Origin: Symbiodinium microadriaticum
Taxonomy: Eukaryota; Sar; Dinophyceae; Suessiales; Symbiodiniaceae
Direction: 5' to 3'
Assembly: GCA_001939145.1 (NCBI GenBank)
Contig: LSRX01001334.1
Location: 62,001 to 126,000 of the forward strand
DNA: 64,000 nucleotides
Made by a program: the position numbers and the translations under genes. Below, one piece after another: positions 11,300 through 23,874 of the stretch (position 1 is its first letter; every line of letters starts with the position of its first letter). The notes beneath the pieces were generated by a model, which had not been told where the DNA came from, did not search any database, and saw only the letters and a list, made by a program, of their open reading frames with translations.

Positions 11300-13440
11300 T
11301 TCCAAGTCAAACTAGTTCTCCACGGGCAAGCCTACACGTATCCAAGCGCGTCACCCTACATCTCGCAAGGTAAAGGTCCAGGAAATTTGGTTAAACCTTA
11401 CGAAAAACGGACTGCACTCATTGCTGGGTACGCCGGAACAAAATATCGGCAAGGCTCGGGCGGCAAGAATGTGTCAAGATATGTCAAGATCCCCTGTGGT
11501 TGGTAGTTGCTGTCATTGCTTCCGCGCCTCTATCTTAGAGGTAATGAAGCACGTGCGCATTTGGACATCGTCTCTGGGCGGGGGAAAAAGCCGCAGGCAC
11601 GAGGAAGCAAGCTTGCAATAGCAGTATACTAGTTACTAGCATTCAAACAGGAGGCGACGCTACCTAGTAAAGCGATCAACTCGCGCAAGCCATTTCAAAA
11701 GTCGCTACTCAACGCGGATGGAGTCATGGCGCGAGTGAAAAGACTGAAGAGAAGCACCCGGGCTACTGCGTGCTACCTTTCAACCTCGGCCCTGATTTAT
11801 GTTGTGTTCCAGCGGGGCCCAATGTAATATTCAAACATATTTGTTACTGGTTTGCAACGAAATTCTACTTTTGGCGCATAGACATCTTGGATAGTATTCC
11901 TCATAATAATACCAATGTCATCTGCTAGCCGCTAGCCTGTTTCCTTTTGCCTTCCCGCCGCAGTCTTAATTGTCGCGTTCCCATTGGCCTTTTCGATGCT
12001 TGTATGTCCGTCATTAACATAGTCATCTCATGTTTTTCCTCACAATTACGGAAAGCAGCTAACATTGTTATGTTGTTAGCTTTCTGTTCTGACATGAGCG
12101 TGATGTTACTTCTTTTTGTTTTTCTTCTATTGTGACAAATTATGCAACTTATATATAACATCATGGATACGATGTGTTATGCAACTCAGCATTACTAAGT
12201 AGTTTCAAGAACATGGTTTTATTGCATTAAGCTTTAAGGCTTTAAGCAACTCGCGTCTTGGTTCTGTCCTAAACGATGTGTAGATGTTTTGTAGGAGGAA
12301 TTGTGGGCTACTGTACGCTCACACTTTCGCTATCTACCTTAACCTTCTATGTCCAACATCAGGCTCTGGATACTTCTGTTAATTACTGATTGTAGTGCAA
12401 CGTGTGATGTTGCTTTCAGTTCGTTTCTCTCCATCCTACCTTTCTGAGGTGTCACTCCTATGCTATAGCGCGTATCTTCAATGTTGTATAGGTTCAAGCT
12501 TTTTTAGCCATGCTCCACTGTATCCCTGCTGTACCGTTTTCTCACCAGCCTGCATTCAGTTAACCAGTTCAGGTTTGAATGTCTTGACGCCTCGGTCAGC
12601 AAAATTGGATTGTTCACGGGCTCAGTGTGTTTCTATGTCCTCTTTGTCCAGGTACTCTCTTACAAACATTTTGCGACCAACACTATCCTCTCCATCTGAG
12701 TACGGTTTCCTCCTATTTTCTGTCCCCCTTCAAACCAAACCAGCACCTGTGCCCTTGCTCTTAAAGGGTTCTTACAGACGGGTATTGCAATAGACTTGCT
12801 ACTTATGTCTATCATAACCAAGCCTACCCCAACTTGTTGATTAGGTAGTCATGCGTAGGCAGAGTTCTCCCCTGACCTTCTTTTTCTGCTTTTCAACATT
12901 GCTCTCAAAGCATTGCCGGACATCAACTGCAGTTGTTGTGGTGCCGTTTCGCTCCGTTGCTTGGTCTGTCTTCTGGGCACTTCCAAGACCTCTTCTGAGA
13001 TTATGAACATCTTTAATTAGGCCAGCCTAGTGTATCTCTCATGTTAACCGAATCCGTTACCAGTGGCAAAATCTACAACTACACAACGAACATCGCCATA
13101 CAGTTATCGTTGACACTTGAAACTTTCTGTCTCATCTACGGGTTCTGCTGTTAAGTTGCTTCTTACAGCCCCACCCACTTTCTCAATCGCATATGCTTCT
13201 CCACCAGGACGGCATGATCCATTCATCCGATCCTTCCGCCATCCTACATTAATCTTACTGTCATTTCTCGTTTTGTTTCCCTATCCTGTTCCAGAGAGTT
13301 GTGCCGTTGTGTTTGTACTCATTTTGCTCCTTCCTCCTCGGGTTAGTGAAATAGTGTGGAAGAACCAAGTGTCCACAGTGCCCCCTTCCCTTAAGTTTAG
13401 GTCATGGCTTAGCAGGACTGCATTCGTCGCAGGATGCAGT
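11300..13440 (-). mobile_element. AT-rich block with decayed transposon integrase (rve-like)
   Basis: This stretch is clearly more AT-rich than its neighbours and has no + strand gene. On the minus strand, about 12380-12830, fragments of a retroviral-type integrase core can be read in order: an LVMIDISSKS segment (like the ID-x-FSK block), then about 60 residues later a FADRGVKTFK segment (like NFAERFIRTFK), then an ST-G-x-TP-like block (SIGVTP). Stops and frame changes interrupt the reading. The motif order resembles integrases of Polinton-type and related elements. No terminal repeats or other element genes were recognised, so limits are approximate. It is a relic. Confidence 0.5.
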
Positions 13441-14740
13441 CGAGTATAACTTCGTATTCCCAGTCCATGTGCCAACTGCACGAATCCGTGGTGAAGCAGC
13501 GCCGCATTGGTGCAGCTGAGGTATGCAAACTTGTTTCTAGCCATGCGAGCAGAGCGACTGAATTTGCCCAATCGCTGCAGAATGTCACGTTGAACGCATC
13601 ACCGTGCCTTGGCTTCGAAACAGTGCATAGTATCCGTGCATAGACGAAGTGCTGCTCGGACTGGAGATGCAGAGCGTGTCACTGTTTTGCACAGCGACAC
13701 CTCGACCGAGAGCGCACAGCGCACCTGAGACGAAGAGCTCTTTTGGGACAGTTGTCGGATGATGAGCTCGGCTCCAACTGCAGTACAAGAACTCCAGAGT
13801 CACAGAACCGCATGACGGCAATGTGTTCTACTCTACTGGATCGGCTCGTCTTCGAGGGCACGCAGACCGCTTGCGTACTAGATTTTGCATGCCAAAAGCT
13901 TAAATAGAGAGCACGTTGCAATGTAGCACTAAAAGGCGGTTCGGTGAATAGATCAAGGGTTCAAAGAAGCTTCGACCAACTGCTTATTGCACGGGTGCCG
14001 CTTCAAAATGCCAGAGCAGACTAACAGACAGACCAGCTGGAAAGACTCTGACATGGCAGTGAGAGAGTGGCGTCCGGCCCGGCTTTTGTCCGTGGGAGCA
14101 GAGCGAGACGAGAGCAGGCCAGAGTGAAATCCACGCAATGCCCGACCGAGGGAGTGCGAAATGGCTGAAGCGCCACGGCTTGCTGAGGTGGCTGGCATAT
14201 GTGCTCCCAAAGCTACTGGCCTACACGGCAGTGAGCCTGGCAAATGCCAAGGAAGCACAGCCGGAGCAACAAGCAGGACATCGCCGATGACACTACATCC
14301 TAGCGGAGTCGTAATTACAGTAGCTCCAAGTCAAGATTCTGCGCCTGCACGGGTTCGAAGGATGTCCGAGTATGTCTGAGCTGAATGCTCCAGTGGGGGT
14401 TGCGAAAGTACCAGAGGCACTGGACATGACAGGGATTTTTGTTTTGGCCGTGAAGCCTCACGAGCAGGCTTCGAGTTTGCAACGTACATCTAGAGTCCGG
14501 ACTCTAGACCTGGCGAGAACTCCATCGGTGTCGGTCGCTTGCGACTTCCAGTGTAAGATCTAACGTGAGGCGAAACTGTGTCGGCGGAATGTAAAGGCAG
14601 TAGCAGCAGTCGTCTGCTCAAGAAAGAGCTTGGTTGAAAACCCTGCAGGAGCAGAGGAGCTGAGCTGCAAGTTGCTGCAGCGCCGCTCTGACTGAACTCC
14701 GTGGAGCTGAGATGAGCTGAGTGTCCTTTTGTGGTGTTAT
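13440..14740. other. No gene recognised
   Basis: Only short frames on either strand; no motif, repeat or phase-consistent exon pair was seen. Confidence 0.4.
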
Positions 14741-16497
14741 CTTGCTGGGAATCAGTGGGAAATGAAGGAATGAGGTAGCTGCTTCCGCGTTATGAAGGAT
14801 GTTTGTAAACTATGGGCTACTGCAGGCAGGGGAAAGAAGAGTTGGTTTGAAACAAGCTTGAAAACCAGCTTTGCATTTTGTTGGCACAGGACAGCAAACT
14901 TCATGGCATTGGTCTGTGCTCGACAAAACCAAAAATCATTGCCAAAACAAGCGTTTCTTCTTTAAATGGGTCTTTATGCATGCCCAGTACAGAAGGGTTC
15001 AGGTGACACATTCTTTAAACCCCGCACCCCATTAGATGTTCGGGATAGTCGTAGGGTCGCCAAGCTGTTGGTATCTGGGAGTTCTGCGCACTGTACTCTC
15101 TCCTTTGTAGCCTACGTGGTCGTTTCGTAGTGAGAGTGCAGATAGCCTGGGACTTGTGGAGTTTGGGTTTTCCCTGCAGCGCGACCTAGTCAGCGAAGCG
15201 GGTGGGAAAAATTAGATGTTGAAACACTGGTTTGGTTTCCCATGTTTTGATGTTTAGCATGTTGCGAGCTAGACCCCTTTACCAGCAATGTGGGACACCA
15301 CCCCCAACCCTAGAAGCCCCAACGCCCTAAGGCCTGAAACTCTGAAACCAAATATAAGCCTCGGAAAAGCCCTAAGCCTTGAACCCCGCGTGCTTTTCAG
15401 GGCCCCGCAGGCAAGCCAGTTTACACCGTGTTGCGCAGGCGACAAGACGAACCACGAATGTGCCGTGCTGGCGCAGAGGCAACAAATGGGAGAAGTGCGC
15501 CTCGTCTGTGCCATCACGGCACAGGAGCTCACCAGTGTTTCAACATCTAATCTTTTCCCACCCGCTTCGCTGACTAGGTCGCGCTGCAGGGAAAACCCAA
15601 ACTCCAAGACTACACACGGGGGCAAGTCCCAGGCTACCTGCACTCTCACTACGAAACGACCACGTAGGCCACAAAGGAGAGAGTACACTGCGCAGAACTC
15701 GCAGATACCACCAGCTTGGCGACCCTACGACTATCCCGAACATCTAATGGGGTGCGGGGTTTAAAGGATGTGTCACCTGAACCCTTCTGTACTGGGCATG
15801 CACAAAGACCCATTTAAAGAAGAAACGCTTGTTCTGGCAATGATTTTTGGTTTTGTCGAGCACAGACCAATGCCATGAAGTTTGCTGTCCTGTGCCAACA
15901 AAATGCAAAGCTGGTTTTCAAGCTTGTTTGTTTCCTCCTTGCTCAACAAGACAGTTTTGGCAATAGAAAACCAGTAGATTTGTTGTTGTTCTAGTTGGTG
16001 TCCTCAGCCTGTCTGAGAACAAGTTTTTTTCATCGGCATGCATAGAACCCTGTTTCCGCTTGACTTGAAACGAAGTTCAATGGGGCAGGAGGCCGAAATA
16101 TTACACAGACACACGCACACGCACAGGAACACTGGGATGAGACGGATAAGTTTTTTTTGTGTTAAGTGGGTTGGGGTTTGCGGCTTTGCAGTGTGAGGTG
16201 TTTTTGGTCCTGAGCCTCAAACCAACTCCTCTCACAACAGGCAACATGATTCGAAACAGATCTACTTCGTTGGTTTCACAGCGAAAACGATTTTCCAATC
16301 AAGTCGGGCTGTCGTTTCGTTGTGTTTCGTTGGGAAAATTGCACTGGTTTCTGAAGTACCACACGTGCGCAACCCGCTGTTGTTTTCAAACCAACTCTTC
16401 TTTCCCCTGCCTGCAGTAGCCCATAGTTTACAAACATCCTTCATAACGCGGAAGCAGCTACCTCATTCCTTCTTTCCCCACTGAGCCCCAGCAAGTT
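14741..16497. repeat. Large imperfect inverted repeat (arms about 0.5 kb)
   Basis: The left arm, about 14741-15230, is the reverse complement of the right arm, about 15532-15929 continued at 16386-16497. Outer ends match as CTTGCTGGG and CCCAGCAAG; inner ends as AACACTGG at 15223-15230 and CCAGTGTT at 15532-15539. Arms differ by scattered substitutions and small indels. The spacer is about 300 nt. The right arm is split by a 450-nt insertion, annotated separately. Possible explanations are a fold-back transposon, a long-TIR element without its transposase, or an inverted duplication. The heptamer GTGTTAT occurs just outside the left end and about 6 nt outside the right end, which is weak evidence for a target duplication. 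Confidence 0.85.
15930..16379. mobile_element. 450-nt insertion in the right arm, flanked by TTGTTT
   Basis: Compared with the intact left arm, the right arm is interrupted after TTGTTT at 15924-15929 and resumes at TTGTTT, 16380-16385. The same hexamer on both sides, present once in the uninterrupted arm, is what a 6-bp target-site duplication would look like. No terminal inverted repeat or coding frame was seen inside, so a short non-autonomous element is the best guess. Confidence 0.6.
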
Positions 16498-16510
16498 GTA
16501 AGTGTTATAA

Positions 16511-18110
16511 GTGGTGGCTTTGGCCGAGGCGCAGCCACCATTTTCAAGCAGCACGGAAGTGGCCACTTCGAGGCGCAGCGGCTGCAAGTCAGCCGAACTA
16601 AGTTCTGATGCTTACGAAGCTGGAAGGTGTTGGGTGCCTTTGCAGATGCGCTTGACGGCCCTGGTGATTTCAGCTGGGCATCGGGGCAGCTGGCAAAAGC
16701 CCTCGCCCCTTGCGTGCACAAGCACAGAGGCAGCCACAAGCTTTTCTTCGTTGCACGATGTCGCCAGCATTGGTTTGCACTGCCGCGTTTAATGCTCAAG
16801 ATTTGTGTGTGCGTGTGCATCAGCCAAGGGATTGCCTGACACCCTCCCAGAGCTCGTGGAGGGCCTCTCAACAGATTTAGAAGGAGGCCGATCTGTTGTT
16901 TTCTCAGTTCGACCATGACTAAGTCTCAATGAGCTGGTTGGGCAATAAAATGACGATTGTGCACCATCAATTGGCAACAGGAACTTTACCCGCCGTGGAC
17001 ATCGTCCTGAGCCGAGCAGAGGTGCATCACAAACCGCGGAGCTTAGCACGAGACATTGCGATACCCTGCACGCTTTCTTCGAAGTCCGAAGGCGATGATC
17101 CACTCAACTTGTGGCTAGTCTATCATCTATTGTAGCTTTGACTCTTGGCTGATGGCACAGATCACCGCAAAGGCGGTACACTTTCACTCTCAACACCGAC
17201 ACGACTAAATAACCACTGGATGCACTCCGAGAATGGTAATCAATCAGTAGTCGGACGAATTCTCAACAAGGGTCAGCATGTACTGCAGAGGAAGGGTTTT
17301 CTCAATGCATTTTTTGTTGTGAAGGCTTCTCGTCGCTTCATGCGCGTGCTTTGCCGCCACTTGCCAGAGCAGCAGGCCTGGAGCAGAGTGTCGCCACCTG
17401 AATTAGCCGAAGTATAGCGCCGACATGCCGAGGCTAGCGCTGTCCAGCGGCGAGTGCTAGAGTCTGTGGCGCTGAGCTCTTGTAATGTTTTGTCCAACTG
17501 CATCGCGCAGCTCGGCTGAATTCACAAAGCTTCCGTCATTCGTTCGGGATGCAAGGGCTGCCAGCTGCTGAATCGCCCACCGCCAAATTACTGTCTGCAA
17601 TCTGCAAATTCCGTTTTGGCATGGGCACAGACCTCCTCTGAGATTGGTGCCTGGCGTGCTGCCACAAGCCGCAGAAGCGAGTTGGAGCTTCTGTCGCAAG
17701 ACGATGCCGGCTGTGTCTTGGCAAATCCATTTGGCTTGAGCTCTTACCACATCATACTCTTTGCACTTGTCTACGCTCCGGGCTGAGGTGTGCCGTTGTG
17801 CATCTGGGGCCGACCCCGACCTTGTAAATTCGCAGGCTGCTGAAGTCCTCGCACTGCAGGACTGCTTGCGGCAGTTTCGAGCCTTGTAGGCTAAACCGGG
17901 ACAGGCTGCAGTCTTGATGTGGTGAAGAGTTTGCCGAGAGGCTTTGGAGTCCTTGGTCGAGTCCTGCCCGGACGAAGAGGCCAAGCCAAAGACGAGTTCG
18001 CAAAACGGTTCGACAGTTCAGCCATCAGCTAATGTGGTCGGCGATGCAGTGAAGCGTGTCGAGGTGTCGGCCCTGCTGCAGAGACTCAGACCGCGAAGTG
18101 CAGCGCAAGG
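16511..18110. other. Scattered exon-like stretches, both strands, unassigned
   Basis: The + strand around 16640-16740 reads VLGAFADALDGPGDFSWA, and around 17990-18110 reads SANVVGDAVKRVEVSALL; both have coding-like composition. On the minus strand a 175-codon frame (17457-17984) includes AIQQLAALASRTNDGSF, also plausible. No pair of exons could be joined with confidence and no family was recognised. Confidence 0.25.
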
Positions 18111-18689
18111 GCCATTCTGCTGAGTGCCGCTCAGGGCAGTGAACCGAGGAATTTCCGAGACACTTTCGGGCAGCTGCTCAGAGGCCGAGGCCCGGATCAT
18201 TGCTGTCCCTGAAGCCGATTTTATGTTTGGGTACTGCCGTTCCGAATCGCTTTCCGTTGCAGGCTGTCTCGTGATCTTGCCAGAAACCCACCAGAACATG
18301 CCTGGATCCGTTAGCAAGAGCTCTCCAGAACTGTGATGCCGTTATGCCACTAGAGAAGATTTCGGGTCTGACGAAAACACGAGGCAGGTTCTAGGTATGT
18401 CTCAATTGAGGGAATGAGGGTGCTAGTGACGAAGACAGCTGAAACCATGAATGAGTCGAACTCTCCTCGACCAGGGCAGAGCTCGGCGGGCGATCGTGCC
18501 AGCCGAGGGGCCGCAACATGCTGGGCCTCGGCCACTGCTGCGCCTCGGATGCCGGACAGCAATGCAGAGCACTCCTCGCGGGCTCTGGAAGTCTCTAGGC
18601 GCTGCTGCGGCGGCGGGGCAGTTGTTCTGAACAGGCGCGAGAGCAGAGATGAGCAGAGCGAGAGCTGGCCGGAGTTTTTTGCTGTGCTC

Positions 18690-20012
18690 GGAGGCAGGTA
18701 GCTTCTTGGAAGCTTTGCTGCTGGCTTTGGACGAAGAAGCACCTGTCGGGCCATACGTTCCAGAAGCGTTTCGGGTGCTGGCACCGGTGAAGGCCTACAA
18801 GGGGCTTAGTTGCTGGCTGCATGCACTGACTGCAGCAAAGTCGGAGGTGGACTCGTCCAAGCAAGGGAGAGTGCCTTGGCTAAACATCTACTTCAAGTGG
18901 TAAAGATGAGCTGGCGACGTGCCACGGTGTAACATCAAAGGCATCGGCTGTGCCAGTGCTTGCTCTCAGGATGCACTTCCACCGATCGCCCTACAGCAGC
19001 TGCTCAGATGAACGTGTGGCGATCCTCATTTCAGCTGGCAGCAGTATCGATGACGTAGCATGAGGCTCTCGCGAACAGTTCTGCCATCTTTGGTGTCTCG
19101 AGCGAAGGCCAGGATCTTAGTCTAAGTCCAAGTAGAGCGGAGAGTCAAAGTACCAGCCAGAAAGATGCGGGCCGAGACAGCTCAACGCAAGACATCTGCA
19201 GATCTGGGATTTGCATGACTTCGGGTCGGGCCTGGTGGGGTTTTGGATGTTTTGGGCCGATGACGGAACGGCGCAGATTGCGGCCTCGTGGCATGCGAGC
19301 AGCCCACCCCGGAAGCTACTCATCAACCCTCATCAACCTTGGAGAGTTCCCTGCAGAGGGTCCGCCCAGCCTGGAGGGCCCTCGAGGTCCAAATAGCACC
19401 TCAATGCCGGAGAGCCCGAACTACACCGCCGTAAGCCTCCGCAGAACGGGCATGAAGGTCTGTGACACTGAGGCCTTGGGCGGGACTGCATGGACTCGGC
19501 TAGCAGCATTGGAGAGCGCTGTGGCTCTGCTGGCATCGCTGTCTGTGGAGGCCGCTGTTGCCAATGCTTCAGCCTTGGCTACATACTGACTGACTTTGTG
19601 ATGCCAGGTTGCCTGCGCTGATTGCAGAAACTTTGGCTCGAATGGTATTGTGGTCAGTTGTGACACGCACGAGGTTGACTTACTGCAGACGTTGACCTGA
19701 CATCCGAGGTGACGAACTGCGGTGGTGTCTCAGGCTCAGGCATTAGATGGCCAAAGCAAATTGGAACAAAGATGTGTGAGAGCAGCAGGCGAGCACGACT
19801 TGCGAACATGCGCTTTCGAACCACACGATGCGTTTTGCCTAGGCACACTCACAGGGCTGAAGCGCTTGAAAGAAAGTGCAGCAGCTGCGAATGCCGAGCA
19901 GGAGCGTGCAGCATCGCATGACATCTCAGCGACGAAGCAGAAGCTCCTGTCCAGGCTGCCATCTTTGCAGTTCAGGTCTTGCCTCTCGGCACAGCACAAA
20001 TCGAATTGCTGA
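18690..20012 (+). CDS. Hypothetical helical/coiled-coil exons
   Basis: An exon-like block at about 18690-18843, after a GGAG/GCAGG acceptor, reads SFLEALLLALDEEAPVGPYV and continues AFRVLAPVKAYKGLSC. Farther on, 19400-19586 is Ala/Leu-rich (AALESAVALLASLSVEA) and 19735-19990 reads AQALDGQSKLEQRC and LKESAAAANAEQERAASHD, a likely coiled coil. All are + strand. The Ala-rich block is also open on the minus strand, so its direction is not certain. Not joined by tested splice phases; no family recognised. Confidence 0.33.
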
Positions 20013-20996
20013 GAACAGGATAGGGACCTCGCAGCTCCCAGGCAGCTTCTGGTGCGTGCCATCCAGCGGAAAGAATCCTGGGTGGAGGACGAGCTCCACT
20101 CCATAGTGTGCGGCTTACAATGGCTTGGTTGATTGCTTGGTGTTGGTTGGTCGCCGATGATGACAATGGTGGTGCTGAGAATTCCCATAGCAATTCGAAG
20201 CATTTGTTCCTCACACAAACAACCCATCCCATCAGCAAGCTAGGTCCTCAGCCTCAGCACGAAGCTGAGGTCGGTCCGCTGTGTGAGCTTTGCGGCGCTC
20301 ACTGCAAGCCTTTGGCAGCTCAGCTCTGAAATCCTCGTTTGCATCACCCTGGCACAGCTCCTCCATGCAGGTACGGCTCGGCTGCTTTCAGGTCCTGATG
20401 GCCTTGATCCAGCAGGAGCGGCAGACCAGAAGATGCTCTTAGCCCGTCAGCATCAGAGCTGCGAGCGCCAGGCTTTCGGCCACCTAAGTCCTTTCAAAAA
20501 GGAGATTCAGGCATGGATCTTCATGTTTCACGCTGTTTTGGAAGCATTGTAGAGTGCCCATAGTATGGATAGGCGGGCTGCAAGAAGGGCGTGGAGGATC
20601 GATGCAGAGAGGTCAGACTGCTGGCGGTTGCCACTCTCAACACATGGCATTGACGCCTGGATGCATGAGATAGGACAGGATGCATGAGATTGGCTGTTGC
20701 CCTGCAAGTGGCAAAGCTTGTTAGGTTTCTTGGCTTCTACGTAGGCACATCCCATTGCATTATGTCGGGTATGTCGTTCATCCATGGATTGGGATCAACA
20801 AGCAGAGCGATTGTTCTGTTGCAATCGTGCTCCGTGTGCAGAACAGCGTTGAGTCGGCTCATGCAGGCATTGGCGCGCAGACCTGAAGGCTCTCGTGCGC
20901 CTGTGCTTTACCGCCTTAGACCCACTGGAGAAAGAGCAAAAGATGCCGTGACTTCATGCTATACAGTGCCTTACCGGGAGCCCAGACGGCATAGTC

Positions 20997-22014
20997 ATGC
21001 ATAGTCAAAAACAGTCTGGACGACGGAAGAGTGCCGCCGCTCCAGATCGCAGACGGACCTCTCTTTCAAAAGCTCAGCAGCCAGCAGCTCAACTCGCTGA
21101 ACTTGGCGATCTTGCGACTGGGTCAGTCTTGGTGAAAGGCTGGACTGTGGAGAAGGTAGTAGAGCTCACTCCACAAGGCAGGGACGTTTCTATGGAGGCA
21201 CGCAGCAAGGTTTAGAGCGTGAAGTCCGCAGGAACTGCAGCCGTGGCTAATGCCTGGGCGAAGGTGCTTCAGCTGGATTCCAACCCGGCAATACGGCCGT
21301 ACGGCCACGCCGACGCTTACTGACGCTTCTGCTATTGCTCCTGGTCTGTGCAGGTGGCATTTCGTGATGAGAGCCTCTTCGCAGCATTGGGCAGTGCAAT
21401 TGGCCAGCAGCTTATTGCCAAGGATGCGAGCTCAAATACTTGATGCAGCATGCCAAAGCCACTATAAAAAGGAACACCATGTGCTACTGTGGCGCACGGC
21501 AAGGTCGGAATCTGTCAAACTTCAAGGCACAACATGTTGCAAACCTGTTCTGACCCCAGCGGCCGCGAGAAGTTGGCGTGCAGTAGGCGGAAGTACTCAC
21601 ACCTGCAGAATGCCCAGGCTGAACGCATATGCAAAACTGCAGTGGGCTGCTTATTCGCTTGCACTGTCGCATCCTTTTCTTCTCTAAGAGCTCAGATGGG
21701 GCAGGCTAAAGGATGCAGAAGTGCTTGGACAGCTGGTCTCCTGGCCAATGTGCTTTTCGAGTCTAGTTCCGTGCTTGATTTTCGTTGATTCATGGCAGGC
21801 CTTGCAAATCCCAAGCCGGGCACGGGATTTGGTTCCCATGGAGCCGCTTGGCACTGGTAGTCCGACGACAGACGCGCGGTGTCTACTGGGCGGCAGCAGG
21901 AACGCCTTGAGGTTGTCCCAATCTCTTCACGCCTTGGTGAAGCTCGGGATTGTCCCGCTCTTTCAGATGATTCGCATGGTTTCTGGTGTTCCGCGGTTCG
22001 CCTGTGGCAGCTGA
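20997..22014 (+). CDS. Possible OPR/FASTK-like helical-repeat exons
   Basis: Coding-like blocks in sequence on the + strand: about 21060-21210 (GWTVEKVVELTPQGRDVS), about 21215-21310 (AVANAWAKVLQLDSNP) and, after a TGCAG/G acceptor, 21355-21440 (FRDESLFAALGSAIGQQL). The pattern A-N-A-W-A-K-x-x-x and F-x-D-E-x-L-F-x-A-L resembles octotricopeptide/FASTK-type repeats, a large family of organelle RNA-binding proteins in dinoflagellates. A block near 21900-21960 (SQSLHALVKLGIV) may continue it. Joints are not resolved and no RAP domain was seen. Confidence 0.38.
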
Positions 22015-22034
22015 GGCCTCGGAAAATCGGAAAG

Positions 22035-22544
22035 CTCTCTTCTGCTTAGCGGAGGTTTCGGCTCCCTTCCAAGATCAGATCAAGCTTTGAAGCTACCCTG
22101 GTCTGCGGCTTCACAAGACCTCTTGCGAAGCTCCGTCGGAGCACTTCGCAGGCCGTCGAAGAGCGCGCGCCGGAGTTCCGCAGCCGCCAGCTCGCGCTCG
22201 CGCCTAAGCCCCTCTCTCCAACAAGCGACCTCCAGCCACGAACCCCCGGCTGCAGGGTCTCAATGCATGCCTTCAGCATGCTGTCCACCAACCACGGGAA
22301 GATGTTCCAAAGCCTGGCTCCGCAGGCCGACAACAACCTTGTGCTGGCTTGCTCTGTGGGCCCTGAGACCCCAACATTTTCTACGGGGGGTGATAGGGCG
22401 GTAGTGGTACAAGGTGGTACAAGTATGAGTGATTTGTTAACATTGATGGAAGGCTCGGTCCGTGAATGGGTTCCGGTCACAGTTCCCTTTATCGCTCACA
22501 ATCGGGTGCGAAGACACCGGGACAGTCAAGGACGTCCAGCATGA
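22035..22544 (+). CDS. Open frame of about 170 codons, direction uncertain
   Basis: The + strand frame is open from about 22035 to a stop at 22544 and reads SQAVEERAPEFRSRQLAL in the middle. The opposite strand is also open (22046-22480, 144 codons). No motif on either strand. Two overlapping open frames in a GC-rich stretch make both doubtful. Confidence 0.22.
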
Positions 22545-22559
22545 CATAGAATGACCATA

Positions 22560-23870
22560 GTTACAGAGACAAGCAGCATTGATGCGTCGGCAAGAACACT
22601 GCCCCTGTAAGGGATATCAGAGTTCATAATCGCCAAGTCTTGTCGAAAGCCGGGAGCGTTCAACCTGATGCATGTGCTGTGGCAAGGCCGTAGGTCAAGC
22701 CTGTGTAATTCAAAAACGTCATCGCCTGGGTTGTCGAGTTGTGAGTGTCAAAAATCATGCTTCCCTATACTGCAGCCATTCCACCCAGTGGTTACAGCGC
22801 AGCTGTGTCGGAGGTATTTCTCATCGGACTCCACATTGACATCTCACAACTCCTTTTATCCAGGATGATGTGTGAGAACCAGCATGGATGAGGTTTAAGC
22901 CGAGAGCTTATGGGGGCCCAGATGCACGGCTTCGGACCGTTCTACCTTGTTTTTCTCTACATTACATGCCCGTTCCGCCGGCCAGACCGAACCAGCTGCA
23001 AGGGCTAGCTTTGCATTGGCTCATTCATTCTGCTTGGGTAATGCATTGACTTAGGGGACGACTTCGGGCTTCATCCGTTGTGCCTACTGCAGTGCATGGT
23101 ACTGGCACTCCAAGCTGCAAGGCTTCTCCCAACTTGCACATAAGTTTTGCGTTGCTTCGTGGTAATTCTTTTTCCGATGCCAGGTGCTGGCCACCCTGGG
23201 CATGGCCCGCCGCTGAAGCTGTCGTTCTCCCGATGTCTCTCTCGAGAAGCGCAAGAGCGCGAGAAATGCGAGGCAGATGACCAAAGCGTCGCCATGCTTT
23301 TCTGCAGCTTGGCTTCGTGAGTGTGAGCACGAGCGCTGTCGATGCCACTTGTCGTTGGTGAACTGACCTGCCACGTCTTTTTTGCAAGGTGCTTATGCCC
23401 GGTCTGGCCAAGTTCATGAGCAGGCATGTTCTAAGTAGTTGCTGTTTGCTTCATCTGCATGGCGGTACCATGAACCTCTTTCACCGGCGGCACGTAGCCA
23501 GGAGTGCTTGAGACTTGCTGTTCAGGTAATTCGAGGCTTGATGGACAAGCAGAAGTCTCAGTGGCAGTCGCTCCACGTAGGCTGAGCCGGTGAGCATGCA
23601 AAGGCTACTGGTTAGATGAACTGAGGAACTTCCTAGGTCGGTTTTCATCGAGCTTGCTGCTCCTGTGACTCTTGTGCTCGCACATGTCGGAATATTTTGC
23701 ATCGCCGGCCTGTCAGAGTTCCTGACTGCTCGAAGTAGCGAAGAAGTGAACCAACCCGACTGCTAATTTTCACGCTGTGACGCTTGGTAGCATTTGGCGG
23801 CAAGCGCGCTCATATTGCAAGGTGCAATGCCGCACGACACGCGAAGGGGTTCTTGATATCACCGAGGATT
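22560..23870. other. No gene recognised upstream of the kinase start
   Basis: Only short frames without motifs. This is the 5' flank of the kinase gene. I saw no TATA-like element or relic spliced-leader sequence that could be supported. Confidence 0.4.
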
Positions 23871-23874
23871 TGCC

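Noticed and set aside
22046-22480. Minus-strand gene of 144 codons
   Set aside because: The + strand is equally open, with no motif on either; left as uncertain.
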